This document shows, one piece after another, positions 1 through 8,721 of a stretch of DNA of 64,000 bases (positions are counted from its first letter, which is position 1; every line of letters starts with the position of its first letter). The DNA lies in the NCBI GenBank assembly GCA_903901335.1, contig CAIUQR010000034.1, forward strand, positions 1 to 64,000, written 5' to 3'. Below the pieces are notes generated by a model, which saw only the letters and a list, made by a program, of their open reading frames with translations, had not been told where the DNA came from and did not search any database. A program made the translations under genes and the position numbers. The DNA is from an uncultured delta proteobacterium (GTDB lineage: Bacteria; Desulfobacterota; Desulfobulbia; Desulfobulbales; Desulfocapsaceae).

Positions 1-140
1 TCAGTTATATCGAAGTCTATTTTAACCGTAAAAGGAAACATTCAACGAACGGATATATGGCACCCGCACTTTTCGAACAGAAATGGTGGGGAAAAAGGAA
101 ATTAGCTTAACTGAGACTCCACTTTATTATTGCAAGATCA
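1..140 (+). mobile_element. Right end of an IS3-family insertion sequence (transposase C-terminus)
   Basis: The frame running 3-110 reads YIEVYFNRKRKHST then GYMAPALFEQKWW. This is the C-terminal end of an IS3-family OrfB (rve/DDE) transposase, whose usual form is 'YIE.FYNR.RRHS..GY.SP..FE'. The stop is at 108-110. The sequence then runs to TTGCAAGATCA at 130-140; its reverse complement starts TGATCTTGC, the TG...CA type of terminus expected for an IS3 inverted repeat. The rest of the element lies outside the window. The terminus position is inferred from pattern only, since the left end is not visible. Confidence 0.75.
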
Positions 141-557
141 AAGGCCACACTCCCGGCAGTAACCAATCTTAAGCAGGCCGAACCATTCGCTGTATTTTTC
201 AGTCACGGCCTCTATCGGTTGAAGAAAAGCGCTCTTGAAGCCGATGAAGCATATTTAAAGAAAAATCCAACAGATAAAGGCTATTTCGGGGATGGTGTCT
301 CTTGTATTGATAATCCGGAGGGATACACGTCCTACTCGATAAAAAAGGTACTGCATCTTGCTCCCAATGTCGCGAAAATGGAGGTTCATTTTTCGTACGT
401 TGATAAACGAAATCCCAAGGAATGGTCCTCTATATGGACAAATATGCTCCTTTTTACCCTAGAAAATAAGAGGTGGATGATCGACGATATCGAGTATCGA
501 GATGGAGACAGAATTCCTTCGGATCTCAAGAAGGTTATTGAAGATAGTAAGGAGTAG
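141..557 (+). pseudogene. DUF3828-like protein gene, 5' end removed by the IS3 element
   Basis: The frame is open from 111, straight through the IS boundary, to a stop at 557, so the original start and any signal peptide are missing. The nearest usable start is a TTG at 219, giving 112 residues, but no ribosome-binding site precedes it. The C-terminal part (WMIDDIEYRDG then a short helix) resembles the end of DUF3828/lumazine-like small secreted proteins, where a GW.IDDI.Y strand is typical. Base composition is AT-richer than in the housekeeping genes to the right. The family call is tentative; the truncation by the IS is well supported. Confidence 0.5.
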
Positions 558-703
558 CCAAAGGGAAGATGTGTGGGAATTATACTTCGTTAAATCACCC
601 ACTGGAGGGGCTTTTCTGTCAATCGATTTGCCCAGAAAGCATAAGTTCCCTATACCATGCGAAAAAACACGATTGTCCCCTGACCCCCATAAGGAGGCGC
701 TAA

Positions 704-1309
704 TTGGAAAATCTATCTAAAATCTTAGGGCAAATTCTTCTTTATATCTCTACCTATCCTGTTACGCTCTTTAATATATTGCTCTTCCCATCCAAGGTAT
801 TAGGAAAACAAAAGATTTCTTCCGTATGTCCGCCGAGTAACGCACTGATTATCAGCTACTTACTGATTGGGGTTGTCTGGCCCTATAGTAACTATGACCG
901 AATTGAGATTATCGTTTTTTCTTTTATAGCGATGGCTTTTATTGTTGGTATTCAATGGGCACTGACATCTCGAATATTTCGTCTCCAAAATGATGGAACT
1001 TCTAGTTTCAACCATATGCAATTGCTTTTTTATCCTTACAGTTGGTTTTTACTAATAAGTGCAATATCATTCCCATTTACTAAAGCTGCTTATCAGCAAG
1101 TACCTATTATTTCTACTTTTTATCTTTTATCCTTTTTCACTAACATTTTTATTTATTCATGGGCAATGTTTAACGTTTTCAGAATTGGATTCGATGTATC
1201 CTTCCTCAAATCAATATTAGCTGCAATTATATGCTTGGTTGTGTTTTTTGTTTTAGCATTTCTAATTATGATGCTGATTAATTCAGGGGTGTTATTTCAG
1301 AGGGTTTAG
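704..1309 (+). CDS. Polytopic membrane protein, Yip1-like, unknown function
   Basis: A 201-residue, strongly hydrophobic protein with about five membrane segments (roughly residues 45-62, 68-88, 108-125, 132-160 and 170-195). The start is TTG at 704, chosen because a perfect AAGGAGG lies at 691-697, six bases upstream. The pattern of an N-terminal amphipathic stretch followed by five helices resembles bacterial Yip1/DUF1282 proteins, but no diagnostic motif is visible. It shares low GC with the IS-disrupted gene to its left, so the two probably belong to one accessory segment. Function is unknown. Confidence 0.6.
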   Translation: MENLSKILGQILLYISTYPVTLFNILLFPSKVLGKQKISSVCPPSNALIISYLLIGVVWPYSNYDRIEIIVFSFIAMAFIVGIQWALTSRIFRLQNDGTSSFNHMQLLFYPYSWFLLISAISFPFTKAAYQQVPIISTFYLLSFFTNIFIYSWAMFNVFRIGFDVSFLKSILAAIICLVVFFVLAFLIMMLINSGVLFQRV

Positions 1310-1583
1310 ATGATAGGGTAATGAATTGGGGGAGGATTTTCTGTAACACGACACTTAATTCCATTGAGAAAATGCACTAAACAAGCCTATGATATTCATG
1401 TTCGTGATGTTTTCCGGCTATTTTGTTTACAAAAGGGAGGTTGCTTTGAATTTCTTAAAAATCCAGATATCCGATAGATTGTTCCCAATGTGAAGAACGT
1501 TTGGAAATAGTGCGCTACGATATCAACGGATTATTGATAATATCAACAATTTTAACAAGATGCTGCATTTTAGTAGGTATCCT

Positions 1584-2768
1584 CTACGGTCTGGTATTTT
1601 TCATGGCCCTGGCAAAACCTGCGGCCGAACGTTCGATGATCTTTTCGTCGGTGCAGAAGGCGAGCCGAAAATGACCCGAAAGGCCGAATCCGACACCGGG
1701 GACCGCCAGGATCTTCTCCTCCTGCAGCAGAGAACAGAAGCGGACATCGTCTGCGATCGGTGATTGCGGAAAGATATAGAACGCCCCTTTGGGCGGGATG
1801 AACGTGTACCCGGCGTCCTGCAGGAGCGAGCAGAACTTCTCCCGGCGTCTCTCGTAGATGGAACTGTCCACTGAGACCTGCTGGAGCCGGGCCACGACCC
1901 GCTGCATCAGGGCCGGGGCGTTCACGAATCCCAGGATGCGGGTGGCAAGCGTCATAGCGTCCAGGAGCAATGCCTTATCGACCAGCTCGGGGTGTACGGC
2001 CAGATAACCGATCCGCTCTCCCGGCAGGGAAAGGTCCTTCGAATAGGAGGAGAGAACGATACTGTTTATGGAGGATTTGAAGATGCTCGGGACGGTATGG
2101 TCTTCGAAGACAATCTTTCGATACGGTTCGTCGGCGATGATATAAATGGTGGTGCCCAGCCGGGCGCCGGCCTCTTCCAGGAGCCTTCCCAGGGCCATGA
2201 GCGATTCCTGGGTGTAGATCTGCCCGGTGGGGTTGTTGGGGGAGTTGATGATGATCGCCCTGGTCTTCCTGGTGATTGCCTCTTCGATTGCAGCCAGGTC
2301 CAGGTTGAACTGATCGTCCGTCTTGACCACCTTGCTGATGCCGCCGTGGTTATCCACATAGAAGTTATACTCGACGAAGTAGGGCGCCAGCAGGATCACC
2401 TCGTCGCCCGGGTTCAGCAGGGACTTCAGCAGAACATTTAAAGCCCCGGCGGCGCCGCAGGTCATCAGCATGTCGCTGTGATGGACGGGGATGCCCTGTT
2501 CCGCCGACATCCTGGCAGCGATCACCTCGCGCACCCATGGGTAGCCGCTGTTGGGCATATAGGCATGGACGCCGGGCGTGGTGTCCGCCGCCAGTTCGCG
2601 GAGTATCTCGTAGAATTGCTGCGGCGGAGGCACATCGGGGTTGCCGAGGCTGAAATCGAAGATATTTTCCGTCCCGAATTCGGCCTTCATCTTCGCCCCT
2701 TGTTCAAACATCTTTCTGATCCATGAAGATCGTGTCGAAAAACCTCTCATTTTCTCAGAAACAGGCAT
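1584..2768 (-). CDS. Class I/II pyridoxal-phosphate aminotransferase
   Basis: A 394-residue fold-type I aminotransferase of the aspartate-aminotransferase superfamily. The PLP-binding lysine is in SSYSKDLSLPGERIGY at about residue 243, the cofactor-binding NSPNNPTG motif is near residue 177, and 'GNPDVPPP' near the N-terminus is the substrate-side loop. It most likely transfers an amino group between an amino acid and 2-oxoglutarate in the cytoplasm; the substrate cannot be read from the sequence. The start at 2768 has GGAGAG just upstream. It precedes no co-directional gene on its left and follows the J-domain gene by 12 bases, so it is probably the last gene of the ftsY-side minus-strand unit. 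Confidence 0.85.
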   Translation of the reverse strand: MPVSEKMRGFSTRSSWIRKMFEQGAKMKAEFGTENIFDFSLGNPDVPPPQQFYEILRELAADTTPGVHAYMPNSGYPWVREVIAARMSAEQGIPVHHSDMLMTCGAAGALNVLLKSLLNPGDEVILLAPYFVEYNFYVDNHGGISKVVKTDDQFNLDLAAIEEAITRKTRAIIINSPNNPTGQIYTQESLMALGRLLEEAGARLGTTIYIIADEPYRKIVFEDHTVPSIFKSSINSIVLSSYSKDLSLPGERIGYLAVHPELVDKALLLDAMTLATRILGFVNAPALMQRVVARLQQVSVDSSIYERRREKFCSLLQDAGYTFIPPKGAFYIFPQSPIADDVRFCSLLQEEKILAVPGVGFGLSGHFRLAFCTDEKIIERSAAGFARAMKNTRP

Positions 2769-2780
2769 TGGGTTCTCTCC

Positions 2781-3617
2781 TTACGCTTGATTGATCTTTT
2801 TGAAATAATCGTAGGCGGCGTTGATTTCCTTCATCTTTTCCTCGGCGACTTTCTGGAACTCGCCGCCGAGATGGCGTACCTTATCCGGGTGATAGGTCAT
2901 GCTCAGCTTCCGATAGGCCTTTTTGATGGTCTCCATGTCGGCCCCCGGCTCCAGGCCGAGGACCGCATAATACTGATCGGCGGAATCGCGGGAGGTCGCG
3001 GCCGTCCGCCGTCCGCGATACATATATTTCGCCTCGATGGTGCGCTGGTCATAGCTGGAGATTTCCAGATAACGGGCGATATTACGGGCAATCTGCAGTT
3101 CGTTTTCCGGGACGGTGGTCTTGGTATAGAGGATCTGGTAGATGAGTTCCAGCAGGATCAGCCGGGGCTCATAGGCAAAGGTGGCGCGGAATTCCTGCAG
3201 GAGCGACTCCAGAGTCACACCGGTGGAGATGGCCTCCTTGATAAGATCCTTGACCCAGAGCATCTGGGTCTGCGTGTAATGCAGGTTGTACTGGAAAAAA
3301 TGCTGGATTGTCGAGATCTCTTCCTTGGTTACCTGACCATCAATTTTGGCGATATTGATAAGAATCTGCACGAGCAGCCAGACAAAGCGATTATGGCTCT
3401 CGGTTTGTGAGGATTCGTAGGAGGAGACCTTCTTCTGGATCCAGTAGGTAACCCCCCAGAAAAGACCGATAAAAACAAGCACTCCGGCCAGTCCCGAGAA
3501 AATAAGGGTCCCCAGGAAGTTGATCAGGCCGCGGGCGCCTCCCGAGAGAAAGATGAGAAGAAGAAGGATCAGCAGGCAGCCGCCGCATCCCGGTTGTTCG
3601 CGTTTTTGGTAGTCCAT
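2781..3617 (-). CDS. Membrane-anchored TerB-like / DnaJ-domain protein (DjlA-like)
   Basis: A 278-residue protein. Residues about 16-66 form one or two membrane segments. Residues 80-190 form a helical TerB-like domain (DGQVTKEE is the typical acidic turn). Residues 215-275 are a J domain with YYAVLGLEPGAD and the catalytic HPD in MTYHPDKVRH. By family knowledge it recruits and stimulates a DnaK-type Hsp70 at the membrane, like DjlA. The gene lies between ftsY (15 bases upstream) and an aminotransferase (12 bases downstream) on the same strand, which suggests one transcript. The domain order matches DjlA-type co-chaperones; the client is unknown. Confidence 0.8.
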   Translation of the reverse strand: MDYQKREQPGCGGCLLILLLLIFLSGGARGLINFLGTLIFSGLAGVLVFIGLFWGVTYWIQKKVSSYESSQTESHNRFVWLLVQILINIAKIDGQVTKEEISTIQHFFQYNLHYTQTQMLWVKDLIKEAISTGVTLESLLQEFRATFAYEPRLILLELIYQILYTKTTVPENELQIARNIARYLEISSYDQRTIEAKYMYRGRRTAATSRDSADQYYAVLGLEPGADMETIKKAYRKLSMTYHPDKVRHLGGEFQKVAEEKMKEINAAYDYFKKINQA

Positions 3618-3632
3618 GATTCTGTGTTGGTG

Positions 3633-4787
3633 TTAAGCAGCCGGTTGGGTGGAATCGTCTGCCTTTTTCTGGAAAAGGGCCTCGATGAATTCATCGGGAT
3701 CAAAGTCACGCAGATCCTCAAGTTGTTCGCCGATACCGATAAAGCGGATCGGAATTTTCAGGTCGCGACAGATGTTGGCCACAATCCCCCCCTTGGCCGT
3801 ACCGTCGAGTTTGGTCAGGGTGATGCCGGTAACTTCCACCGCCTCATTGAATAATTTTGCCTGGGAGATGCCGTTCTGCCCGGTTGTTGCATCAATGACC
3901 AGCATGACCTCGTGGGGGGCACCCGGAAGTTGTTTGCCCATAACCCTTTTGATTTTCCGGAGCTCCTCTATCAGGTTGGTCTGGGTATGAAGGCGGCCAG
4001 CCGTGTCGACGAGAACCACATCATAGTTTTCAGCTTTGGCTGTGGCCAGGGCATCGTAGACGACGGAGGACGGGTCGGCCCCATCCTTGTGAGAGACGAC
4101 TTTTATATTATTCCGCTCTCCCCATATCTGGAGCTGGGCTACCGCTGCCGCCCTGAAGGTGTCAGCTGCAACCAGCATCACCGACTGGCCGGAAGAGAGG
4201 AACTTATGTGCGATTTTGCCGATAGTCGTGGTCTTGCCGACCCCATTGACACCGATGACCATGATCACAAAAGGACCGCTTTCGGGCATAACCAGTTCGG
4301 CTGGTCTGGTAGAATCGGTGATAAATGAGCGAATCTTTTCCTTCAGGACTTCTTTTAAGAGTGCGGGATCCGACAGCTCTTTGCGTTTGACTCTGCGCCT
4401 GGCATGATCGAGCAGTTCGGTCGTGGTGGTGACACCAAGATCTGCAGTGATAAGAAGCTCTTCCAGGTCGTCCAGAAGTTCGGTGTCGATCACCTTTTTC
4501 CCAAGAAACAGCGTATCCATCCGGTAGATTAACGAATCACGAGTCTTTGCTAAGCGCTCGGACAGACGTTTGAACATCGAGGTTGAATCCGGAACCGGCT
4601 TTGCTGTAACCGGTCCCTCAGTGACGGGACTGTCTTTCTGATCGTGTCGTTCCGGCGGTTGTTCCCGGGCTGATGGAGTTTCCGGGATGTGAGTTTCCTC
4701 TAAAGATGGTTGATCTGCAGGTAAATCCTGGATAGGGAGAGTCGGAGCTTCTTTTTTTGTAAATTTTTTCTTAAACCAACCGAGCAT
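3633..4787 (-). CDS. ftsY: Signal recognition particle receptor FtsY
   Basis: A 384-residue SRP receptor GTPase that docks SRP-ribosome complexes at the membrane for co-translational insertion. The first 75 residues are the variable acidic A domain. The N domain follows, then the GTPase: G1 GVNGVGKTT near residue 180, DTFRAAA, G3 DTAGRLHTQ, G4 TKLDGTAKGG, and the closing FIGIGEQLEDLRDFDP. Length and all motifs are normal for FtsY. It is the first gene of a minus-strand unit with the J-domain protein and an aminotransferase, divergent from the Mrp ATPase gene. Confidence 0.97.
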   Translation of the reverse strand: MLGWFKKKFTKKEAPTLPIQDLPADQPSLEETHIPETPSAREQPPERHDQKDSPVTEGPVTAKPVPDSTSMFKRLSERLAKTRDSLIYRMDTLFLGKKVIDTELLDDLEELLITADLGVTTTTELLDHARRRVKRKELSDPALLKEVLKEKIRSFITDSTRPAELVMPESGPFVIMVIGVNGVGKTTTIGKIAHKFLSSGQSVMLVAADTFRAAAVAQLQIWGERNNIKVVSHKDGADPSSVVYDALATAKAENYDVVLVDTAGRLHTQTNLIEELRKIKRVMGKQLPGAPHEVMLVIDATTGQNGISQAKLFNEAVEVTGITLTKLDGTAKGGIVANICRDLKIPIRFIGIGEQLEDLRDFDPDEFIEALFQKKADDSTQPAA

Positions 4788-5117
4788 AAGTCTCTATCCT
4801 TTTTGATAGCAATCTATTATTCTAAAACTTTTGTTTTGGCGCTTGAAAGGGGATGCTGTTTCAGGAATCTATCATAGTACGGTCTGCAGGATAAGAAAGC
4901 AACAAAAACAGTGGTTGCACGGTAGAGATCATCCTCTTGAAAACGGAACCTGCAAGAAGAGCAAATCCTTGCTGGGATGGAAATAGTTTGCATTTCAAGA
5001 CATTGACCTTACTGTAGAGAATGGCGGAGTTTTGTTGGATATGTCAATGCTGAGAAAATACGCATTTTTCTATTAATATTCAATTGTTGAAGTTTATTTT
5101 ATTGAGGAGGAAAGAGA
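4788..5117. other. Divergent intergenic region between ftsY and the Mrp ATPase gene
   Basis: 330 bases without a credible gene. It must hold the promoters of the two outward-facing genes. A TTGACC occurs at 5003-5008 and an AT-rich TATTAATATT near 5070-5085, but no pair has consensus spacing, so no promoter is called. The last bases hold GAGGAGG, the ribosome-binding site of the gene at 5118. Confidence 0.4.
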
Positions 5118-6065
5118 ATGGCATCATCTTGCGGAGGGTCTCACGGGACCCCGGAAGCACAACAGGCCGCGATGGCCCAGCAGGAAAACGCGATCACCCG
5201 GTCGCTTGGAAAAATCAAAAATAAGATCCTGGTCATGAGCGGCAAGGGCGGTGTCGGAAAATCTACGATATCGGTCAATTTGGCGCTGTCTCTTGCTGCC
5301 AGAGGACATAAGGTCGGGTTGATGGACGTCGATCTCCACGGACCGGATGTGGTCAGGATGCTCAATATGAAAGGTGTCCTTGAGCCGCCCACGAGTCCGG
5401 ACGCGCTGATCCCGCCGCTCAAATACAATGACAATCTGAAGGTGGTTTCACTCGAATATATGATGAGGGACAGAGACGAGGCCATCATCTGGCGGGGACC
5501 GCTGAAAATTCAGGCGATCAGACAGTTTGTCTCGGATATGGATTGGGGTGAACTCGATTATCTGGTTATCGATGCCCCTCCCGGGACCGGTGACGAGCCG
5601 CTTTCCGTTGCGCAGACCATTCCCAATGTGAAGGCGGTGATTGTCACCACTCCACAGGAGGTCGCCCTTGCCGATGTGCGCAAGTCGATCAGTTTCTGCA
5701 AGACAGTCGGTGTCGAGATTGTCGGGGTTGTCGAAAACATGTCCGGTTTTGTCTGCCCGCACTGCCAGGGGACAATCGATATCTTCAAATCAGGCGGCGG
5801 GGAAGAGGTTGCCCGCGATTTCGATCTCCCCTTCCTTGGCAGGGTTCCGATGGACCCCAAGGTCGTCATTGCCGGTGACGATGGCGTGCCGTATCTCTCA
5901 ACCGACGCCGGCAGCCCGGCTGCGAAGGCCTTTGCCGAGGTCGTCAGCGCCATTGAGATACGCAACCCCGCCAAAGGTGTAGCTCCTCCGCTGAAGATGG
6001 CGGAAATGGGCAGTAGCTGCGGTTGCGGCAGCGGTGGGTGCAATCCGACGAAATGCGATTGTTGA
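5118..6065 (+). CDS. Mrp/NBP35-family iron-sulfur carrier ATPase
   Basis: A 315-residue P-loop ATPase of the Mrp/ApbC/NBP35 family, which binds a labile [4Fe-4S] cluster and delivers it to apo-proteins. The deviant Walker A is GKGGVGKST near residue 42, the switch/Walker B region is VIDAPPGTGDEP, and the bridging CxxC is VCPHC near residue 211. A cysteine-rich tail (CGCGSGGCNPTKCDC) suggests a second metal or cluster site at the C-terminus. The first residues hold CGGS, a short N-terminal variant. GAGGAGG lies 7 bases before the ATG. It leads a plus-strand run with an MBL hydrolase (27-base gap) and selB. Confidence 0.9.
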   Translation: MASSCGGSHGTPEAQQAAMAQQENAITRSLGKIKNKILVMSGKGGVGKSTISVNLALSLAARGHKVGLMDVDLHGPDVVRMLNMKGVLEPPTSPDALIPPLKYNDNLKVVSLEYMMRDRDEAIIWRGPLKIQAIRQFVSDMDWGELDYLVIDAPPGTGDEPLSVAQTIPNVKAVIVTTPQEVALADVRKSISFCKTVGVEIVGVVENMSGFVCPHCQGTIDIFKSGGGEEVARDFDLPFLGRVPMDPKVVIAGDDGVPYLSTDAGSPAAKAFAEVVSAIEIRNPAKGVAPPLKMAEMGSSCGCGSGGCNPTKCDC

Positions 6066-6092
6066 TAATCCTTAACCTGTCGTGGGAAATCT

Positions 6093-6722
6093 ATGATATT
6101 AAAACAACTTACAGTCGGCTCCATGGGAGTATGCTGTTATATTATCGGTTGTGAAAAGACGAAAAGAGGGGCCATTGTTGATCCCGGTGGCGGAGAAAAA
6201 ACGATTCTGGCGACAGCCAAGGAAATGGGACTTGGCATCGATTATATTATCGCCACCCACGGTCATCCCGATCATGTTTGCGGCAACCGGATCATCCAGG
6301 AGGCAACCGGCGCCAAGATAGTGATGCACGAAGATGATGCTTCCTTTTTTTTCAAGAAAGAGATCCAGAACTATTTTTCCATGCTCGGCCTGGAAGCGTC
6401 CCCCCCGGTCGATATCATTGTGAAGGATGGGGAAAGTATCACAATCGGCGAGGAAGAGTTGCGGGTGATCCATACCCCGGGGCACACCCCGGGAGGTATA
6501 TGTCTCTATAATCCTCCCGATCTGATCACTGGAGACACCCTTTTTGTCGGTGGTATAGGCCGGACCGATTTCCCGGGCGGCTCGCATCAGCAGCTGATCG
6601 ATTCCATTCTCGGCAGATTGATGATCCTGCCCGACGAGACCGTCGTCTGGCCCGGACATGGTTATGGCGGGAGCAGATCCACTCTCGGCGAGGAAAAGAG
6701 GGAAAACCCATATATCTGTTGA
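6093..6722 (+). CDS. MBL-fold hydrolase, glyoxalase II-like
   Basis: A 209-residue metallo-beta-lactamase-fold hydrolase. Metal ligands are visible as THGHPDH near residue 56 (the HxHxDH motif), HTPGHTPGG near residue 130, GDTLF, and WPGHG close to the end. This set is typical of glyoxalase II-like thioester hydrolases with a dinuclear site. The C-terminal substrate domain of true glyoxalase II is missing, so it is a short GloB-like enzyme of unknown substrate. It sits 27 bases after the Mrp gene and 18 bases before selB, suggesting co-transcription. Confidence 0.85.
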   Translation: MILKQLTVGSMGVCCYIIGCEKTKRGAIVDPGGGEKTILATAKEMGLGIDYIIATHGHPDHVCGNRIIQEATGAKIVMHEDDASFFFKKEIQNYFSMLGLEASPPVDIIVKDGESITIGEEELRVIHTPGHTPGGICLYNPPDLITGDTLFVGGIGRTDFPGGSHQQLIDSILGRLMILPDETVVWPGHGYGGSRSTLGEEKRENPYIC

Positions 6723-6740
6723 ACGTCATTCGAGTATTAT

Positions 6741-8672
6741 ATGCGAGAAATTGTTCTAGGTACTGCGGGTCATGTCGACCATGGCAAAACGAGCCTGATT
6801 CGTGCCCTGACCGGCATCGAAACCGACCGTTTGAAGGAGGAAAAAAAACGGGGCATCACCATTGAGCTCGGATTCGCCTATCTCGATCTTCCCTGCGGCC
6901 ACAGGCTTGGTATTGTCGATGTCCCCGGCCATGAGAAATTTGTCAAGAATATGGTGGCCGGGGTAACCGGTATGGATCTTCTGGCCTTCGTTATTGCCGC
7001 CGACGAGGGGATCATGCCGCAGACCCGGGAGCATTTCGAGATCTGCAGACTGCTTGGGGTTAAACAGGGATTGGTGATCCTGACCAAGATCGATATGGTC
7101 GATGGTGACTGGCTGGAGATGGTGGAGGAGGAGGTCCGCGAGTTCTGTACAGGCAGTTTTCTGGAGGGCGCCCCGATTATCCATGTTTCTTCGACCACCG
7201 GCGAGGGTATCGATCAGGTGCGGCAGATCCTGGACGATTTTGTCAGAAAACAGAATTTTGTTGAGGCGTTCGGTCCTTTCCGGCTGCCGGTCGACCGCGT
7301 CTTTGCGATGAAAGGATTCGGGGCCGTTATCACCGGGACGTCTATTTCCGGCCGCATTGCGGTTGGTGATGAACTTCGTTTCTACCCGACGGATCTGGTC
7401 ACCAAGGTCCGTGGAATTCAGGTCCATTCCCAGGCCGTCGAAGAGGTGGAGGCCGGGCATCGCACTGCGATCAACCTGCAGGGGGTGGATACGGCCCAAA
7501 TAGAACGGGGGATGGTGGCGGCTCCTCCGGGGGCGCTCCAGCCGAACTATATGCTTGATTGCCAATTCCTCTATCTCGCCTCGAACCAGAAACCGATAAA
7601 ACACCGGACCAGAGTGCGTGTCCATCTGGGAAGTGCCGAGTTGATCGGCAGAATTTCGCTGCTTGACAGAGATGAGGTCAAACCGGGAGCGGAGGTGGGA
7701 GTCCAACTGCTTCTGGAGACCCCGGTGGCTGTATGGCCCGGTGATCGCTATGTGATCCGCAGCTATTCACCTGTGGCAACGATCGGTGGCGGGATGGTTC
7801 TCGGAAATCTGTCTCCGAAGAAACGGAGGCGGGCAACAGACCGTGATCAGGACTATAATCGGAATATTCTCGGTATCCTGCAGAACGGCAGTCTCGAAGA
7901 CAAGATCCTTTTTTTCCTGGAGGAGAACGGTACGAAAGGGCTCAATTTCGATGAACTCGCTATTCGTCTCGGGCTGTTCGGCAAGAATCTGAAGAAGATC
8001 CTGAACGAACCGATATCTTCCCGCCGGATCGTCGTGGTTGATTCGGCAAGCCAGCGCTATCTCGCCCGGTCTGTGGCCGACCGGTTTACGGAGGCGATTG
8101 TCGCTAACCTCACTGCGTATCATCGTGATAATCAACTCCAAGGCGGCCTTTCCAAAGAGGAACTGCGGTCGGGTCTGGGCAAGGGGGTTGATCAGAAGGT
8201 CTTTAATTTCTGCCTGAATGAACTGCTGAAAAAAGAAACGGTTATTCAGGAAGAATCCATGGTTCACCTTGCCACCCACAAGGTGGCGTTGAAGAGTGAT
8301 GAGAAGAAGCTGCGCAATGACCTGGAGGCCTGGTACAAGGAGAAGGGGCTGTCCACCGCCACAATCAAGGATACCATGGACCAGTTTCATGAATATCCGG
8401 AAGGCATGATCAAAGAGGTCCTGGCGCTGTTACTCCGGGATGAAAAGCTGATCAAGATCAGCGAGACGTTATATTATGATGCGGCGATGATCAATCGTCT
8501 GCAGGGTGATCTGATTGCCTTCGTCGAGCGGGAGGGCGAGATAGATGCGCCGGGCTTCAAAAATCTCTCCGGTCTGACCAGAAAGTTCTCAATCCCGATC
8601 CTGGAATACTTTGACAGGATCAAGTTAACGATCCGGGTTGGCGATAAACGGATATTGCGAAAAAAGGCGTAA
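6741..8672 (+). CDS. selB: Selenocysteine-specific elongation factor SelB
   Basis: A 643-residue translation factor that brings Sec-tRNA to UGA codons marked by a SECIS hairpin. GTPase motifs are G1 [10 protein letters not shown] at residues 9-18, [12 protein letters not shown] and TKIDMVD. EF-Tu-like domains 2-3 and an EF-Tu-unlike domain follow, and the last ~200 residues form the winged-helix repeats that bind SECIS RNA. Length is normal (about 615-650). Its presence shows that this organism decodes UGA as selenocysteine, which matters for the in-frame TGA in the SQR-like gene at 15989-17230. selA, selC and selD are not in this window. Confidence 0.96.
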   Translation: MREIVLGTAGHVDHGKTSLIRALTGIETDRLKEEKKRGITIELGFAYLDLPCGHRLGIVDVPGHEKFVKNMVAGVTGMDLLAFVIAADEGIMPQTREHFEICRLLGVKQGLVILTKIDMVDGDWLEMVEEEVREFCTGSFLEGAPIIHVSSTTGEGIDQVRQILDDFVRKQNFVEAFGPFRLPVDRVFAMKGFGAVITGTSISGRIAVGDELRFYPTDLVTKVRGIQVHSQAVEEVEAGHRTAINLQGVDTAQIERGMVAAPPGALQPNYMLDCQFLYLASNQKPIKHRTRVRVHLGSAELIGRISLLDRDEVKPGAEVGVQLLLETPVAVWPGDRYVIRSYSPVATIGGGMVLGNLSPKKRRRATDRDQDYNRNILGILQNGSLEDKILFFLEENGTKGLNFDELAIRLGLFGKNLKKILNEPISSRRIVVVDSASQRYLARSVADRFTEAIVANLTAYHRDNQLQGGLSKEELRSGLGKGVDQKVFNFCLNELLKKETVIQEESMVHLATHKVALKSDEKKLRNDLEAWYKEKGLSTATIKDTMDQFHEYPEGMIKEVLALLLRDEKLIKISETLYYDAAMINRLQGDLIAFVEREGEIDAPGFKNLSGLTRKFSIPILEYFDRIKLTIRVGDKRILRKKA

Positions 8673-8721
8673 CTTCCATTCTTGATGGAGTAATCGGGGA
8701 GGCCGTTTTCTGGTTTCCCTT

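Noticed and set aside
6054-6068. TGA after the C-terminal cysteines of the Mrp ATPase as a possible Sec codon
   Set aside because: TGA is followed directly by TAA, so it is a tandem stop and could add one residue at most.
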